Source of the DNA: Alicycliphilus denitrificans K601
Lineage (GTDB): Bacteria > Pseudomonadota > Gammaproteobacteria > Burkholderiales > Burkholderiaceae_C
Assembly: GCF_000204645.1 (NCBI RefSeq)
Contig: NC_015422.1
Location: 992,001-1,056,000, forward strand
Reading direction: 5' to 3'
DNA length: 64,000 nucleotides
The notes beneath the pieces are model-generated. The model was not told where the DNA came from. It was given only the letters and a program-made list of their open reading frames with translations, and ran no database searches. Positions 55,493 through 64,000 of the stretch are shown piece by piece (the first letter of the stretch is position 1; every line of letters begins with the position of its first letter). The position numbers and the translations under genes are program-made.

Positions 55493-56481
55493 TGCTTTTC
55501 CAGGCCCGACTTCTCGACCAGCACGCCGTAGCGCTGGGTTTCCTGCTGCAGGAAGGCCTTGGCCTTGGCGGGCTCCAGCAGCACCGGGTCCAGGCTCAGC
55601 ATGGACAGGGTGTTGGCGAAGTCCTCGTCCTTGACGCCCGACTGCAGCACGGAATAGATCTTGTCCAGCACCGCCTGCGGCGTGCCGGCGCGCATCACCA
55701 CCGACAGGTTGGATTGCACGACCAGGGCCTTTGGGTCCCTGGGATCTTGCGCGACGGCCTTCGGAAACTCCTTGAGCGGCGTGCCCTGCAGCACGGCCAC
55801 GGGCAGCACGCGCCCGCCGCGTGCATGGGCGATCGAGGAGCCCACCACGTCCATATGGGCGTCGGTGTGGCCGCCTATCAGGTCGGTGACGGCCGGGGGC
55901 GAGCCGCGGTAGGGCACGATCTCGAAGTTCAGGCCGTTTTGCCGGCGCCAGTTGTCCAGCGCCAGATGGGCCGCACCGCCGATGGTGTTGACGCTGATGG
56001 AGACCTTGCCCGGCCTGGCCTGGATGGCCTTGACCAGGTCGTCGAAGTTCTTGTAGGGCCCCTGGGGGTTGATGATCAGCCAGTGCGGGTAGGAATTGAG
56101 CACGGTCACGGGCGTGAAATCCCGGTCGCCGTCGTAGCGCACATCCTTGAGCAGCCAGCGGTTGATGTTGAGCGTTCCGTCGCTCGCCATGAACAGCGTA
56201 TGGCCGTCCGCCGGGTCGCGCAGAGTGGCCAGCGCGCCGGGCACGGTGGCGCCGCCGGGAATGTTCTCCACCACCACGCTGACCTTGGGGAACGCCTTGC
56301 CCAGCTTGTTGGCCACCATGCGTCCCATGGCATCGGCCGAGCCGCCCGCCGGGTACGGGACGATGACCTTTATGGCGCGTTTGGGCCAGTCCGCCTGGGC
56401 GTGGGCGGCGCCCATGCCCAGCACGGGCGCAAGACAGGACAGCAGGGCCAGGCCCGCGACCTGGCGGCGAATGCGTTGCAT
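55489..56481 (-). CDS. Tripartite tricarboxylate (Bug/TctC) family solute receptor
   Basis: 330 residues; signal peptide MQRIRRQVAGLALLSCLAPV to AHA; mature part with WPKRAIKVIVPYPAGGSADAMGRMVANKL and VVVENIPGGATVPGAL. AGGAGA precedes ATG 56481. First gene of the four-gene operon, divergent from a LysR gene. Confidence 0.92.
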   Translation of the reverse strand: MQRIRRQVAGLALLSCLAPVLGMGAAHAQADWPKRAIKVIVPYPAGGSADAMGRMVANKLGKAFPKVSVVVENIPGGATVPGALATLRDPADGHTLFMASDGTLNINRWLLKDVRYDGDRDFTPVTVLNSYPHWLIINPQGPYKNFDDLVKAIQARPGKVSISVNTIGGAAHLALDNWRRQNGLNFEIVPYRGSPPAVTDLIGGHTDAHMDVVGSSIAHARGGRVLPVAVLQGTPLKEFPKAVAQDPRDPKALVVQSNLSVVMRAGTPQAVLDKIYSVLQSGVKDEDFANTLSMLSLDPVLLEPAKAKAFLQQETQRYGVLVEKSGLEKQ

Positions 56482-56561
56482 CTTGATGTCTCCTATCGGT
56501 CTGTGATTCACGGCCGATTGCCGCGATGCGCCGCAGTGTAGGAATGCAACAAGCTAATGTC

Positions 56562-56573
56562 TAATATATATTA
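56562..56573. promoter_or_regulatory. A/T palindrome in the LysR-Bug divergent spacer
   Basis: TAATATATATTA is a perfect 12-base palindrome in an unusually A/T-rich 116-base spacer. It could be a LysR site (T-N11-A type) or part of overlapping promoters. Confidence 0.4.
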
Positions 56574-56597
56574 AGTTTATTTTCATTTAGAAAGTAT

Positions 56598-57488
56598 ATG
56601 GATGAGCACCGCCTGAAATGCTTTGTCGCGGTCTACGAGCAGGGCAGCGTGTCCGCCGCCGCCACGCGCCTGCACATGACGCAGCCGCCGCTCAGCATCC
56701 TGCTGCGCAAGCTGGAGGACGAACTGGGGGTCACGCTGTTCGACCGCAGCGGGCACAGGCTGGCCCCCACGGCGACGGGCGAGCTGTTCTACCTGCGCGC
56801 CAAGGCGCTATTGGCCAACCTGCAAACCATGCGCCGCGAGCTGCGCGAGGCCGAGCAGGGCGCGCGCGGCAGCGTGCACATCGGCTGCGCCACGGCGGCG
56901 AGCCTGTTCGTCATGCCCGGCGTCATGGAAGACCTGCGCTCCAGCGGGCTGGACATCACGGTCCACGTGCAGGAGGGCGAGACGGGCTACATGCTGCAGC
57001 GCCTGCGCGAGCGCAGCCTGGACCTGGTCATCTCGCGCAGCGAGTACATCGCCCCCGAGCTGGAAACGCGGATCATCATGGACGAGCCCTTGCAGGTGGC
57101 GCTGCCGCCGGACCACCCCCAGGCAGGGTGCGACCGGGTGCGGCTGGAAGACCTGCGCCACGACCGTTTCCTGCTGCACCGCTCGCCGCTGGGCGCGGGC
57201 ATATCCGACATGGTGCTGCGCGCCTGTCAGCAGGCGGGGGTCGTCCCGAACGTGGTGTACTGGGGCGGCGAGACCCTGCCTATGCTGCTGATGGCGCAAA
57301 AGGGCCTGGGGGTGGCGTTTGCGCCGCAAAGCTTTGGACAACTGGCGGCGGCGGGGCTGCCGCGCCTGGTTCCGCTGGCTGGCGCGCAGTTGCGCACCCA
57401 TTTGAACGTGGTCTGGCCGCGCCAGCTGGTGCTGACGCCAGCTGCCAGCCGGATTCGGGATCTGATCCTGGAGCGCTTTGCGCCCTAG
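56598..57488 (+). CDS. LysR-family transcriptional regulator
   Basis: 296 residues: helix-turn-helix in FVAVYEQGSVSAAATRLHMTQPPLSILLRKLEDELGVTLFDR, then the effector domain. Divergent from the Bug-M81-TSUP-Bug operon, which it probably controls. The last codons overlap the left end of a hairpin element. Confidence 0.92.
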   Translation: MDEHRLKCFVAVYEQGSVSAAATRLHMTQPPLSILLRKLEDELGVTLFDRSGHRLAPTATGELFYLRAKALLANLQTMRRELREAEQGARGSVHIGCATAASLFVMPGVMEDLRSSGLDITVHVQEGETGYMLQRLRERSLDLVISRSEYIAPELETRIIMDEPLQVALPPDHPQAGCDRVRLEDLRHDRFLLHRSPLGAGISDMVLRACQQAGVVPNVVYWGGETLPMLLMAQKGLGVAFAPQSFGQLAAAGLPRLVPLAGAQLRTHLNVVWPRQLVLTPAASRIRDLILERFAP

Positions 57489-57606
57489 GGATGCTTTGCA
57501 CGAATCGAGCAGTAAGCGGGCGCTGCGGATCTGGCCATTTGCAACGCCTCAGACCGCCCGAGGCCGCAGATGCGCGCGGCGTGACGATTCGTGCAGAGCA
57601 TCCCTA
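57486..57606. repeat. 121-bp hairpin element with 22-bp terminal inverted repeats (MITE-like)
   Basis: The left end 57486-57507 (TAGGGATGCTTTGCACGAAT...) and right end 57585-57606 (...TTCGTGCAGAGCATCCCTA) pair over 22 bases with one mismatch. Further partial pairing occurs inside (CTGCGGATCTGGCC with GGCCGCAGATG). The ends read TA-GGGATGC, so a TA target is possible. It lies exactly between the LysR stop and the panC stop and could also act as a two-way terminator. Confidence 0.75.
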
Positions 57607-57607
57607 T

Positions 57608-58459
57608 CTAAAATTCCAGGTTGTCGATCAGCCGCGTGCCGCCCAGGCGCGCCGCGCCCAGCGCCACCAGCGTGCCGGGGGCGGCGGCGCCTTGCGGCGG
57701 CTGCAGGTCGTGGCGCTGGCGCACGGTGAGGTAGTCGGGCGCCCAGCCCTGCTGCGCCAATTGCTGCATGGCCTGCTGCTCCAGCGCGGCCAGCGGCGGC
57801 GCGCCCGGGGCCGATGCCGCCTGGGCCAGCGCGCGCAGCGCCTCGGACAGCTGCACGGCCTGCCCGCGCTCTCCGGCGCTCAGGTAGCCGTTGCGCGAAC
57901 TCAGCGCCAGGCCGTCGGTGGCGCGCTCGGTTTCGCCGGCCACCACCTGCACGGGCAGGGCGAACTGCTCGACCATGCGGCGGATCACCATGAGCTGCTG
58001 GTAGTCCTTCTTGCCGAACACGGCCGTGCCGCCGCCGCTGGCGAAGAACACGGCGGAGAACAGCTTCATGACCACGGTGCACACGCCGGTGAAGAAGCCG
58101 GGGCGGAAGTGGCCCTCCAGGATGTCGGCCAGCTGCGGGTCGGGCTGCAGCTTGAAGGTCTGCGGCGAGGGGTACAGGTCGGTCTCGCGCGGCGCGAAGA
58201 CGATGTCGCAGCCCGCGGCCTCCAGCCGGGCGCAATCGGCGTCCCAGGTGCGCGGGTAGCTGTCGAAATCCTCGTGCGGCAGGAACTGCAGGCGGTTCAC
58301 GAAGATGCTGGTGACCAGCACGTCGCCCAGCGGCCTGGCCTGGCGCACGAGGGCGATGTGGCCGTCGTGCAGGTTGCCCATGGTGGGCACGAAGGCCGGG
58401 CGGCCGGGGCGGGCGGCCAGGGCTGCGCGCAGTTCGGGGATGGTGCGTGCGGTGATCAT
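57608..58459 (-). CDS. panC: Pantothenate synthetase
   Basis: 283 residues: FVPTMGNLHDGHIAL with the HxGH motif (31-34), IFVNRLQFLPHEDFDSYPR, VFGKKDYQQL and the KMSKS-equivalent LSSRNGYLSAGER. Joins pantoate and beta-alanine. Eleven bases after panB, so one operon. Confidence 0.96.
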   Translation of the reverse strand: MITARTIPELRAALAARPGRPAFVPTMGNLHDGHIALVRQARPLGDVLVTSIFVNRLQFLPHEDFDSYPRTWDADCARLEAAGCDIVFAPRETDLYPSPQTFKLQPDPQLADILEGHFRPGFFTGVCTVVMKLFSAVFFASGGGTAVFGKKDYQQLMVIRRMVEQFALPVQVVAGETERATDGLALSSRNGYLSAGERGQAVQLSEALRALAQAASAPGAPPLAALEQQAMQQLAQQGWAPDYLTVRQRHDLQPPQGAAAPGTLVALGAARLGGTRLIDNLEF

Positions 58460-58470
58460 GGTGGCCTTCG

Positions 58471-59355
58471 TCAATTCCAGGCGTGCAGCTGGTCGTCGGG
58501 GAAGCGCCCTTGCTTGACGGCCTGCACGTAGGCCTCCATGGCGCCCTTGACGCTGCCCGCGTCCTGCATGAAGTCGCGTACGAACTTCGGGTTCTTGCCA
58601 AGGTTCACGCCCAGCATGTCGTGCATCACCAGCACCTGGCCGGCCGTGCCGCTGCCCGCGCCTATGCCTATGGTGTGGCAATGCGGCAGGGCCTGCGTGA
58701 GGTCGCGCGCCAGCGGCGCGGGCACCATCTCCAGCACGAGCATGGCGGCGCCTGCGTCCTGCAGCTCCAGCGCGTGGCGGCGCAGCGTCTGGGCGGCCTG
58801 GTCGCCCTTGCCCTGCACGCGGTAGCCGCCCAGGGCATGCACGGTCTGGGGGGTCAGTCCCAGGTGGGCGCACACGGGCACGCCGCGCTCCACCAGGAAG
58901 TGCACCGTCGGCGCCGTCCAGCCGCCGCCTTCGAGCTTGACCATGTGCGCGCCCGCCTGCATGAGCCGGCAGGCGCTTTTCAGGGCCTGCTCGCGCGACT
59001 CGTGGTAGCTGCCGAAGGGCAGGTCGGCCACCACCCAGGCTGTGCCCTGCACGCGGTGCAGGCCGCGCACCACGCTCTCGGTGTGGTAGGCCATGGTGTC
59101 CAGCGACACGCCCACGGTGCTGGGCAGGCCCTGGCAGACCATGCCCAGCGAGTCGCCCACGAGGATGCACTCCACGCCCGCGGCATCGGCCACAGCGGCG
59201 AAGGTGGCGTCGTAGGCCGTGAGCATGGTGATCTTCTCGCCCGCCTCGCGCATCTGCGCCAGGCGCGGCAGGCTTATGGGACGGCGCTGCGGCAGCGGCG
59301 ATGCCGGGGGCAGGGTGCCGTAGGGCGTGGCGGAGGGAGACGGTGCGGTGGTCAT
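58471..59355 (-). CDS. panB: 3-methyl-2-oxobutanoate hydroxymethyltransferase
   Basis: 294 residues. After a short extra N-terminal tail come [56 protein letters not shown] and [21 protein letters not shown]. Converts ketoisovalerate with methylene-THF to ketopantoate. GAGGAC precedes ATG 59355; the same frame stays open far upstream through an EAL-domain remnant, which is not part of panB. Confidence 0.96.
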   Translation of the reverse strand: MTTAPSPSATPYGTLPPASPLPQRRPISLPRLAQMREAGEKITMLTAYDATFAAVADAAGVECILVGDSLGMVCQGLPSTVGVSLDTMAYHTESVVRGLHRVQGTAWVVADLPFGSYHESREQALKSACRLMQAGAHMVKLEGGGWTAPTVHFLVERGVPVCAHLGLTPQTVHALGGYRVQGKGDQAAQTLRRHALELQDAGAAMLVLEMVPAPLARDLTQALPHCHTIGIGAGSGTAGQVLVMHDMLGVNLGKNPKFVRDFMQDAGSVKGAMEAYVQAVKQGRFPDDQLHAWN

Positions 59356-59510
59356 GCGGTCCTCGGTGCGAACGAGCCGTGAGTCTATGCGACTGCCCGC
59401 TCCGAGCGCGCGGATGCCCGTGCGCCGTTCCGGTGGATGGCAGGCGGCGGGATCTTCAGCCGCCCGCGGGCACGGCGCCGGCGAGCACTGGCGTTCGGGC
59501 CCTGGTGCGC

Positions 59511-59640
59511 GCATGGGCCGGCCGTAGAAGTAGCCCTGGATGAAATGCACGTCCATCCCGCGCAGGATGCCGGCCTGCACGGCCGTCTCCACGCCCTCGG
59601 CCACCACCTGCGGGCCGCGCGCGCTTCTGCCGACCGGGCG
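59511..59640 (-). pseudogene. EAL-domain phosphodiesterase remnant (C-terminal fragment)
   Basis: The minus-strand frame reads [16 protein letters not shown], then [16 protein letters not shown]: the last conserved motif of EAL c-di-GMP phosphodiesterases. Nothing of the catalytic EAL core is present, and the DNA upstream belongs to the nadC leader. The frame has no stop before panB. The 318-base panB-nadC spacer holds this remnant and otherwise nothing I can support. Confidence 0.7.
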
Positions 59641-59673
59641 GTAGGAGGCGCGTTGCCGGTATGCTCGCGCCCC

Positions 59674-60555
59674 ATGACGAATCTGACGCACCCCCCGCAG
59701 GGCACAGCCCATAACGACGACGTGACCACTCTGGCCCGCGTGGACGTGGCCCGCGCCCTGCAGGAAGACGTGGGCGCCGGCGACCTCACGGCCGGCCTCA
59801 TCGACCCCGCCCGGCGCGCCCGCGCGCGCATCCTCGCGCGCGAGGCCGCCGTGATCTGCGGCGCGCCGTGGGTGGAGGCGGCGCTGCGCGCGCTCGACCC
59901 CGGCGTGCGGCTCACCTGGCACGCGGCCGAGGGCCAGCGCTGCGCGCCGGACCAGGTGGTGCTGGAGATCGAGGGTAACGCGCGCGCGCTGCTCAGCGCC
60001 GAGCGCACCGCGCTCAACTTCCTGCAGCTGCTGTCGGCCGTGGCCACCAAGACGCGCACCTACGCGGACGCCGTGGCCGGCACGCGTGCGCAGATCGTGG
60101 ACACGCGCAAGACCATCCCCGGCCTGCGCCTGGCGCAGAAGTACGCCGTGCGCACGGGCGGCGGGGTGAACCACCGCATCGGCCTGCACGACGCGGTGCT
60201 CATCAAGGAGAACCACATCGCCGCCGCTGGCGGCGTGACGGCGGTGCTGCGTGCCGCCGAGGCCGTGGCCGAGCGCGCGAAGTTCATCGAGATCGAGGTC
60301 GAGACGCTGGAGCAGCTGGCCGAGGCGCTCGATGCGGGCGCGAAGATGGTGCTGCTCGACAACATGCCGCTGCCCACGCTGCGCGAGGCCGTACGCATCA
60401 ATGCGGGCCGCGCCATCCTCGAAATCTCGGGCGGCGTCACGCTCGACGGCTTGCGCGCCCTTGCGGAAACCGGCGTGGACCGCATCTCCATCGGCACGCT
60501 GACCAAGGACGTGAAGGCCATCGATTTCTCCATGCGCCTGCAGGAACTTGCCTGA
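59674..60555 (+). CDS. nadC: Nicotinate-nucleotide pyrophosphorylase (carboxylating)
   Basis: 293 residues: [71 protein letters not shown] and LLDNMP. Converts quinolinate and PRPP to nicotinate mononucleotide. ATG 59674 gives the usual length. nadA, which makes quinolinate, follows after a hairpin element; nadB is not in the window. Confidence 0.96.
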   Translation: MTNLTHPPQGTAHNDDVTTLARVDVARALQEDVGAGDLTAGLIDPARRARARILAREAAVICGAPWVEAALRALDPGVRLTWHAAEGQRCAPDQVVLEIEGNARALLSAERTALNFLQLLSAVATKTRTYADAVAGTRAQIVDTRKTIPGLRLAQKYAVRTGGGVNHRIGLHDAVLIKENHIAAAGGVTAVLRAAEAVAERAKFIEIEVETLEQLAEALDAGAKMVLLDNMPLPTLREAVRINAGRAILEISGGVTLDGLRALAETGVDRISIGTLTKDVKAIDFSMRLQELA

Positions 60556-60719
60556 GAAGGTGTGAACGAATTCGCCATGCCCGCTCGTTCCGCAAAAAAG
60601 CACCCCATCCGCGTTGCAAATGCTCGCCATAGCCCGAGCTGTGGCTGCGCTTTGCGCCTTGATGGGGCACGTTTGTGCGGCCCGCTCGGACACGCCGGAT
60701 TCATTCACACCTTTTGAGG
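60551..60719. repeat. 169-bp hairpin element between nadC and nadA (MITE-like)
   Basis: The whole spacer folds back on itself. The left end CCTGAGAAGGTGTGAACGAA (from 60551) matches the complement of the right end, CCTCAAAAGGTGTGAATGAA (to 60719). Pairing continues inward with mismatches through CCGCA...CCCCATC and its partner GATGGGG...TGCGG to a centre near AGCCCGAGCTGTGGCT. The left arm contains the nadC stop codon. Confidence 0.8.
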
Positions 60720-60776
60720 CGAGACAATATAGCCCCCCACGATGTGCCGCCGCGGCCCGGCGGCGAGAGCACTGCC

Positions 60777-61901
60777 ATGAATACGACCGCCATCAAGGAC
60801 GTCGAGTACGAACAGCCCACCGCGGGCTCGGACGGCGCCGTCTGCTCCACCAAGCATGCCTGGGCGCGTGTGCCGCCCGAGCTCTCGCAGGAGGAGCGCG
60901 CGCGGCTCAAGGAGCGCATCCGCCGCCTGCTCAAGGAAAAGAACGCCGTCATGGTCTCGCACTACTACGTGCACCCCGACCTGCAGGACCTGGCCGAGGA
61001 GACCGGCGGCATCGTGAGCGATTCGCTGGAGATGGCGCGCTTCGGCCGCGACCACGCGGCGCAGACGCTGGTGGTCTCGGGCGTGAAGTTCATGGGCGAG
61101 ACGGCCAAGATCCTCTCGCCCGAGAAGACCGTGCTCATGCCCGACCTGGACGCGACCTGCTCGCTCGACCTGGGCTGCCCCATCGACCAGTTCAGCGCCT
61201 TCTGCGACCAGCACCCCGACCGCACCGTGGTCGTCTACGCCAACACCAGCGCGGCCGTGAAGGCGCGCGCGGACTGGCTCGTCACGTCCAGCTGCGCGCT
61301 CGACATCGTGCGCGCCCTGAAGGACGCGGGCCACAAGATCCTCTGGGCGCCCGACCGCCACCTGGGCGCCTACATCGAGCAGCAGACCGGCGCCGACATG
61401 GTGTTCTGGAACGGCGCCTGCATCGTGCACGACGAGTTCAAGGCGCTGGAGCTGGAGCTGCTCAAGAAGGAGCACCCCGGCGCCAAGGTCCTCGTGCACC
61501 CCGAGAGCCCGGCCGAGGTCGTGGCCCTGGCCGACGCCGTGGGATCGACCAGCGCCATCCTCAAGGCCGCGCGCGAGATGGACGCGAAGGAATTCATCGT
61601 GGCCACCGACAACGGCATGATGCACAAGCTGCGCACGCTCAACCCGGCCAAGACCTTCTACGAGGCCCCCACCGCCGGCAACAGCGCCACCTGCAAGAGC
61701 TGCGCGCACTGCCCCTGGATGGCCATGAACGGCCTGGCCGACGTGGCGCGCGTGCTGGAGACGGGCGCCAACGCCATCCACGTGGACCCCGCGCTGATCC
61801 CGCGCGCGCGCCTGCCCATCGACCGCATGCTCGCCTTCACCGCCGCGCTCAAGAGCGGCCAGCCGGCCGGCGCGCTGGTGCCGCATTTCGGTGCGGCGTG
61901 A
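60777..61901 (+). CDS. nadA: Quinolinate synthase A
   Basis: 374 residues: [59 protein letters not shown] (cluster Cys128 region), [33 protein letters not shown] and [13 protein letters not shown], and the late cysteine group [10 protein letters not shown]. Iron-sulfur enzyme condensing iminoaspartate with DHAP. ATG 60777 is preferred to an in-frame start at 60675 that lies inside the hairpin element. Confidence 0.95.
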   Translation: MNTTAIKDVEYEQPTAGSDGAVCSTKHAWARVPPELSQEERARLKERIRRLLKEKNAVMVSHYYVHPDLQDLAEETGGIVSDSLEMARFGRDHAAQTLVVSGVKFMGETAKILSPEKTVLMPDLDATCSLDLGCPIDQFSAFCDQHPDRTVVVYANTSAAVKARADWLVTSSCALDIVRALKDAGHKILWAPDRHLGAYIEQQTGADMVFWNGACIVHDEFKALELELLKKEHPGAKVLVHPESPAEVVALADAVGSTSAILKAAREMDAKEFIVATDNGMMHKLRTLNPAKTFYEAPTAGNSATCKSCAHCPWMAMNGLADVARVLETGANAIHVDPALIPRARLPIDRMLAFTAALKSGQPAGALVPHFGAA

Positions 61902-61903
61902 TG

Positions 61904-61960
61904 CTTTTGTTTTGATAGCTGCTGGCGCTTGATGGATAAGCGCTGGAGGCCGATTTGACC
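61904..61960 (+). repeat. Dispersed AGCTGC repeat, copy 6 (best-preserved)
   Basis: TTTTGATAGCTGCTGGCGCT, TGATGGATAAGCGCTGGAGG and CCGATTTGAC. Its GGAGG (61945-61949) sits five bases before the TTG start of the pabB-pabC fusion, so the repeat carries the ribosome-binding site. Confidence 0.85.
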
Positions 61961-63697
61961 TCTAACGTCCTGATCGACTTCGCAGACCCGCGCGAGAGCG
62001 GCGGGGCGCGCCTGCGCTTTCGTGCCGCCGCGCCGCGCGCTACGCTCGTGGCCCGGGCCCTGCACGAGGTGCGCGGCGTGCTCGACGCCGTGGAGGCCGC
62101 CGCGCGCGCGGGCGCCTGGGTGGTGGGCCAGCTGCGCTACGAGGCCGCGCCCGCGTTCGACGCGGCCTTGCGCACCCACGCAGCCGACGGGCCGCTGGCC
62201 TGGTTCGCGGTGTTCGACGCGCCGCAACCCTGGGACGGCGGCCTTACGCCCGGCGACGCCGCGGTGCAGTGGCAGGACGGGATCGCGCGGCCCGCGTTCG
62301 ACGCGGCCATCGCGCATATCCGCGGCGCCATCGGCGCGGGCGAGTGCTACCAGGTGAACTACACGGCGCCGCTCACGGGCGCCTGGCGCGGCGGCGCGCC
62401 GGCCCTGTTCGCGGCGCTGCGCCGCGCGCAGCCGGGGGGCTACGCGGCCTGCCTCGACATGGGCGACGAGTGCACGCTCTCCGTCTCGCCCGAGCTGTTC
62501 TTCGACTGGCGCGGCGGCACCCTGCTCGCGCGGCCCATGAAGGGCACGGCCGCGCGCGGCGCCACGCCCGGGGAGGACGCGGCCCGCGCCGCGCAGCTGC
62601 GCGCCAGCCCCAAGGAGCGCGCCGAGAACGTGATGATCGTGGATCTGCTGCGCAACGACCTCTCGCGCATCGCCGAGCCGCACAGCGTGCGCGTGCCGCG
62701 CCTGTTCCACACCGAGGCGTTGCCCACCGTGTGGCAGATGACCTCCGACGTGGTGGCGCGCACGCGCGCGGGCACGCGCCTGGCCGACGTGTTCGGCGCG
62801 CTGTTCCCGTGCGGCTCGGTCACGGGCGCGCCCAAGGTGCGCGCCATGCGGCTCATCGCGCAGTTGGAGCCCGCGCCGCGCGGCGTGTACTGCGGCGCCG
62901 TGGGTGTGGTGCGGCCCGACGGCGCGGGCGGCGTGGCCGCCACCTTCAACGTGCCGATACGCACCGTGGCGCTGCGCGGCGCGCGGGCCGTGTGCGGCAT
63001 CGGCAGCGGCATCACCTGGGGATCGGACGCCGCGGCCGAATGGCGCGAGTGGGAGGCCAAGCGCGCCTTCGTCGAGCGCGCGAGCGAGCCGTTCGACCTG
63101 CTCGAAACCCTGGGCCTGCATGACGGCGTGCTGCGCCACCGCGCCGAGCACCTCGCGCGCATGGCCGGCGCCGCCGCGCATTTCGGCGTGCCCTGGGACG
63201 CGGCACGCGTGCAGGCCTGCCTTCATGCCCTGTGCGCCGCCCATCCCGCCGGGCCGTGGCGCGTGCGTCTGCTGCTGGACGCGCAGGGCCTGCCGCGCGC
63301 CGAGGCCTTCGCGCTGCAGCCCACGCCCGAGCCCGTGGTGCTGGCACTGGCCGCGCAGCCCTTCCTCCACGCGCACAGCGAATTCACGCGCCACAAGACC
63401 ACGCGCCGCGCGCACTACGCGGCGTTCGCGCCCCGGCAGGGCGTGTTCGACACCGTGCTCTACAACGAGGCGGGCGAGATCACCGAATCCACCTTCGGCA
63501 ATGTCGCCGCGCTGCTCGATGGCCGCTGGATCACGCCGCCGCTCGCCAGCGGCCTGCTGCCCGGCGTGGGCCGCGCCGTGGCGCTGCGCGAGGGGCGCGT
63601 GGCGGAGGCGGTGCTGCGCGTGCAGGACGTGCCGCGCGTGCAGCGCTGGGCCTTCGTCAACAGCCTGCGCGGCTGGCTGGATGCGCGGCTGGAATGA
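61955..63697 (+). CDS. pabBC: Aminodeoxychorismate synthase component I fused to 4-amino-4-deoxychorismate lyase
   Basis: 580 residues in two parts. Residues 1 to about 370 are a PabB-type chorismate-binding domain: IGAGECYQVNYTAPLTG, SPELFFDWRGGTLLARPMKGTA, ENVMIVDLLRNDLSRIA, GSVTGAPKVRAM and GIGSGITW. From about 380 to the end is a class IV aminotransferase-fold lyase (PabC): LLETLGLHDGVL, HKTTRRAHY with the PLP Lys, EITESTFGNVAAL and LPGV. Together they make p-aminobenzoate for folate; the glutaminase PabA must be elsewhere. TTG 61955 is the start with GGAGG from the repeat. Confidence 0.93.
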   Translation: MTSNVLIDFADPRESGGARLRFRAAAPRATLVARALHEVRGVLDAVEAAARAGAWVVGQLRYEAAPAFDAALRTHAADGPLAWFAVFDAPQPWDGGLTPGDAAVQWQDGIARPAFDAAIAHIRGAIGAGECYQVNYTAPLTGAWRGGAPALFAALRRAQPGGYAACLDMGDECTLSVSPELFFDWRGGTLLARPMKGTAARGATPGEDAARAAQLRASPKERAENVMIVDLLRNDLSRIAEPHSVRVPRLFHTEALPTVWQMTSDVVARTRAGTRLADVFGALFPCGSVTGAPKVRAMRLIAQLEPAPRGVYCGAVGVVRPDGAGGVAATFNVPIRTVALRGARAVCGIGSGITWGSDAAAEWREWEAKRAFVERASEPFDLLETLGLHDGVLRHRAEHLARMAGAAAHFGVPWDAARVQACLHALCAAHPAGPWRVRLLLDAQGLPRAEAFALQPTPEPVVLALAAQPFLHAHSEFTRHKTTRRAHYAAFAPRQGVFDTVLYNEAGEITESTFGNVAALLDGRWITPPLASGLLPGVGRAVALREGRVAEAVLRVQDVPRVQRWAFVNSLRGWLDARLE

Positions 63698-63700
63698 TTG

Positions 63701-63765
63701 CTTTTGAAAAGATAGCTTGCCGCGCTTACCAGGAAACGGATTGAGGCCTATTTGGCTTGAAAAAC
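63701..63765 (+). repeat. Dispersed AGCTGC repeat, copy 7
   Basis: CTTTTGAAAAGATAGCTTGC, CGCGCTTACC, GGATTGAGGCC and TTTGGCTTGAAAAAC, directly after the pabB-pabC stop. Confidence 0.75.
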
Positions 63766-63834
63766 ACGGGGCTTCGAATCATCACCGCCGCAATCGCCGG
63801 CGGCCCCGCCGCGCCCGGGGCGCCGGTCAGTGCT

Positions 63835-64000
63835 TCAGAGCCGTTCCTTCACGTAGCTCGGCCGGTCCATGTCCACGATCTCCACGCTGAGCTGCACCAT
63901 CAGGCCCTGCGGGCGCGGCGTGAGGCGGCGCAGCACACCGGCCACGCGGCCGGCCAGGTCTTTCTTCGCCTCGGGGCTGCGGCCCGAGAGCAGGCGCAGC
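63835..64000 (-). CDS. 5-carboxymethyl-2-hydroxymuconate isomerase family protein, C-terminal part
   Basis: 55 complete codons reach the window edge; the gene's 5' part lies beyond it. Translation reads LRLLSGRSPEAKKDLAGRVA, then RPQGLMVQLSVEIVDMDRPS and YVKERL, the C-terminal block of the CHMI/tautomerase-type isomerases of homoprotocatechuate meta-cleavage. The operon partners are outside the window, so the pathway cannot be confirmed. Confidence 0.7.
   Translation of the reverse strand, partial: LRLLSGRSPEAKKDLAGRVAGVLRRLTPRPQGLMVQLSVEIVDMDRPSYVKERL

Noticed and set aside
60675..60776. Longer nadA start within the hairpin element
   Set aside because: The added residues lie in the inverted-repeat arm and have no counterpart in NadA proteins; ATG 60777 fits the family.

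Overview
The window is high-GC DNA with dense, short-spaced operons. Its gene content (orphan tripartite-tricarboxylate 'Bug' receptors, the mutM/mutY/rapZ/recN/nadK/hrcA block, the ftsY/M16/M16/rsmD/coaD block and the secB/gpsA/gpmA/ctpA block) suggests a betaproteobacterium of the Burkholderiales, most likely Comamonadaceae (Acidovorax, Alicycliphilus, Diaphorobacter or Comamonas-like). This placement is inference from content and order; no rRNA is present.

Layout. 1-8.6 kb is core: mutM (5' end outside the window), a dynamin-like GTPase, mutY, then rapZ/recN/nadK on the minus strand, hrcA and a CAU-anticodon tRNA. 8.6-22.2 kb is an accessory block beginning at the 3' end of that tRNA. It holds a truncated HsdR-type nuclease domain cut by an IS3-family element, then a heavy-metal RND efflux cluster (outer membrane factor, DUF3240, CzcA-like pump, membrane fusion protein), cytochrome b561, a VIT/CCC1 transporter and a two-component system. 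The pump gene is split by a 1462-bp IS4-family element with a perfect 10-bp target duplication. The right edge is marked by a hydratase gene lacking its 5' part.

22.2-36.7 kb is catabolic and transport DNA: an alcohol dehydrogenase; an aconitase, GntR, solute-binding-protein and lactonase operon with two Bug receptors divergent to it; cutA; and a D-tartrate-dehydratase-like, SDR, Bug and DapA-like operon under a divergent LysR. 36.7-51.3 kb is mostly housekeeping: ftsY, a pair of M16 peptidases, rsmD, coaD, a trio of small envelope/stress proteins, a CHASE3 histidine kinase with two response regulators, a MoeB/ThiF protein, ctpA, gpmA, a rhodanese, grxC, secB and gpsA. 51.4-57.5 kb has a lectin-like lipoprotein and an operon of Bug, M81 peptidase, TSUP permease and a second Bug gene with a divergent LysR. 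57.6-64 kb carries vitamin and cofactor genes (panB-panC, nadC, nadA, a pabB-pabC fusion) and the end of a CHMI-type isomerase.

Between the genes there are three kinds of unannotated repeat. Seven copies of a roughly 50-bp dispersed repeat overlap gene ends and starts: one lies inside a signal-peptide coding region, one supplies a Shine-Dalgarno sequence, one contains a start codon and one contains a stop codon. Two long hairpin elements (121 bp and 169 bp) have terminal inverted repeats and look like MITEs. These repeats, and the dynamin-like gene between two oxidative-damage glycosylase genes, are the least ordinary features of the window.
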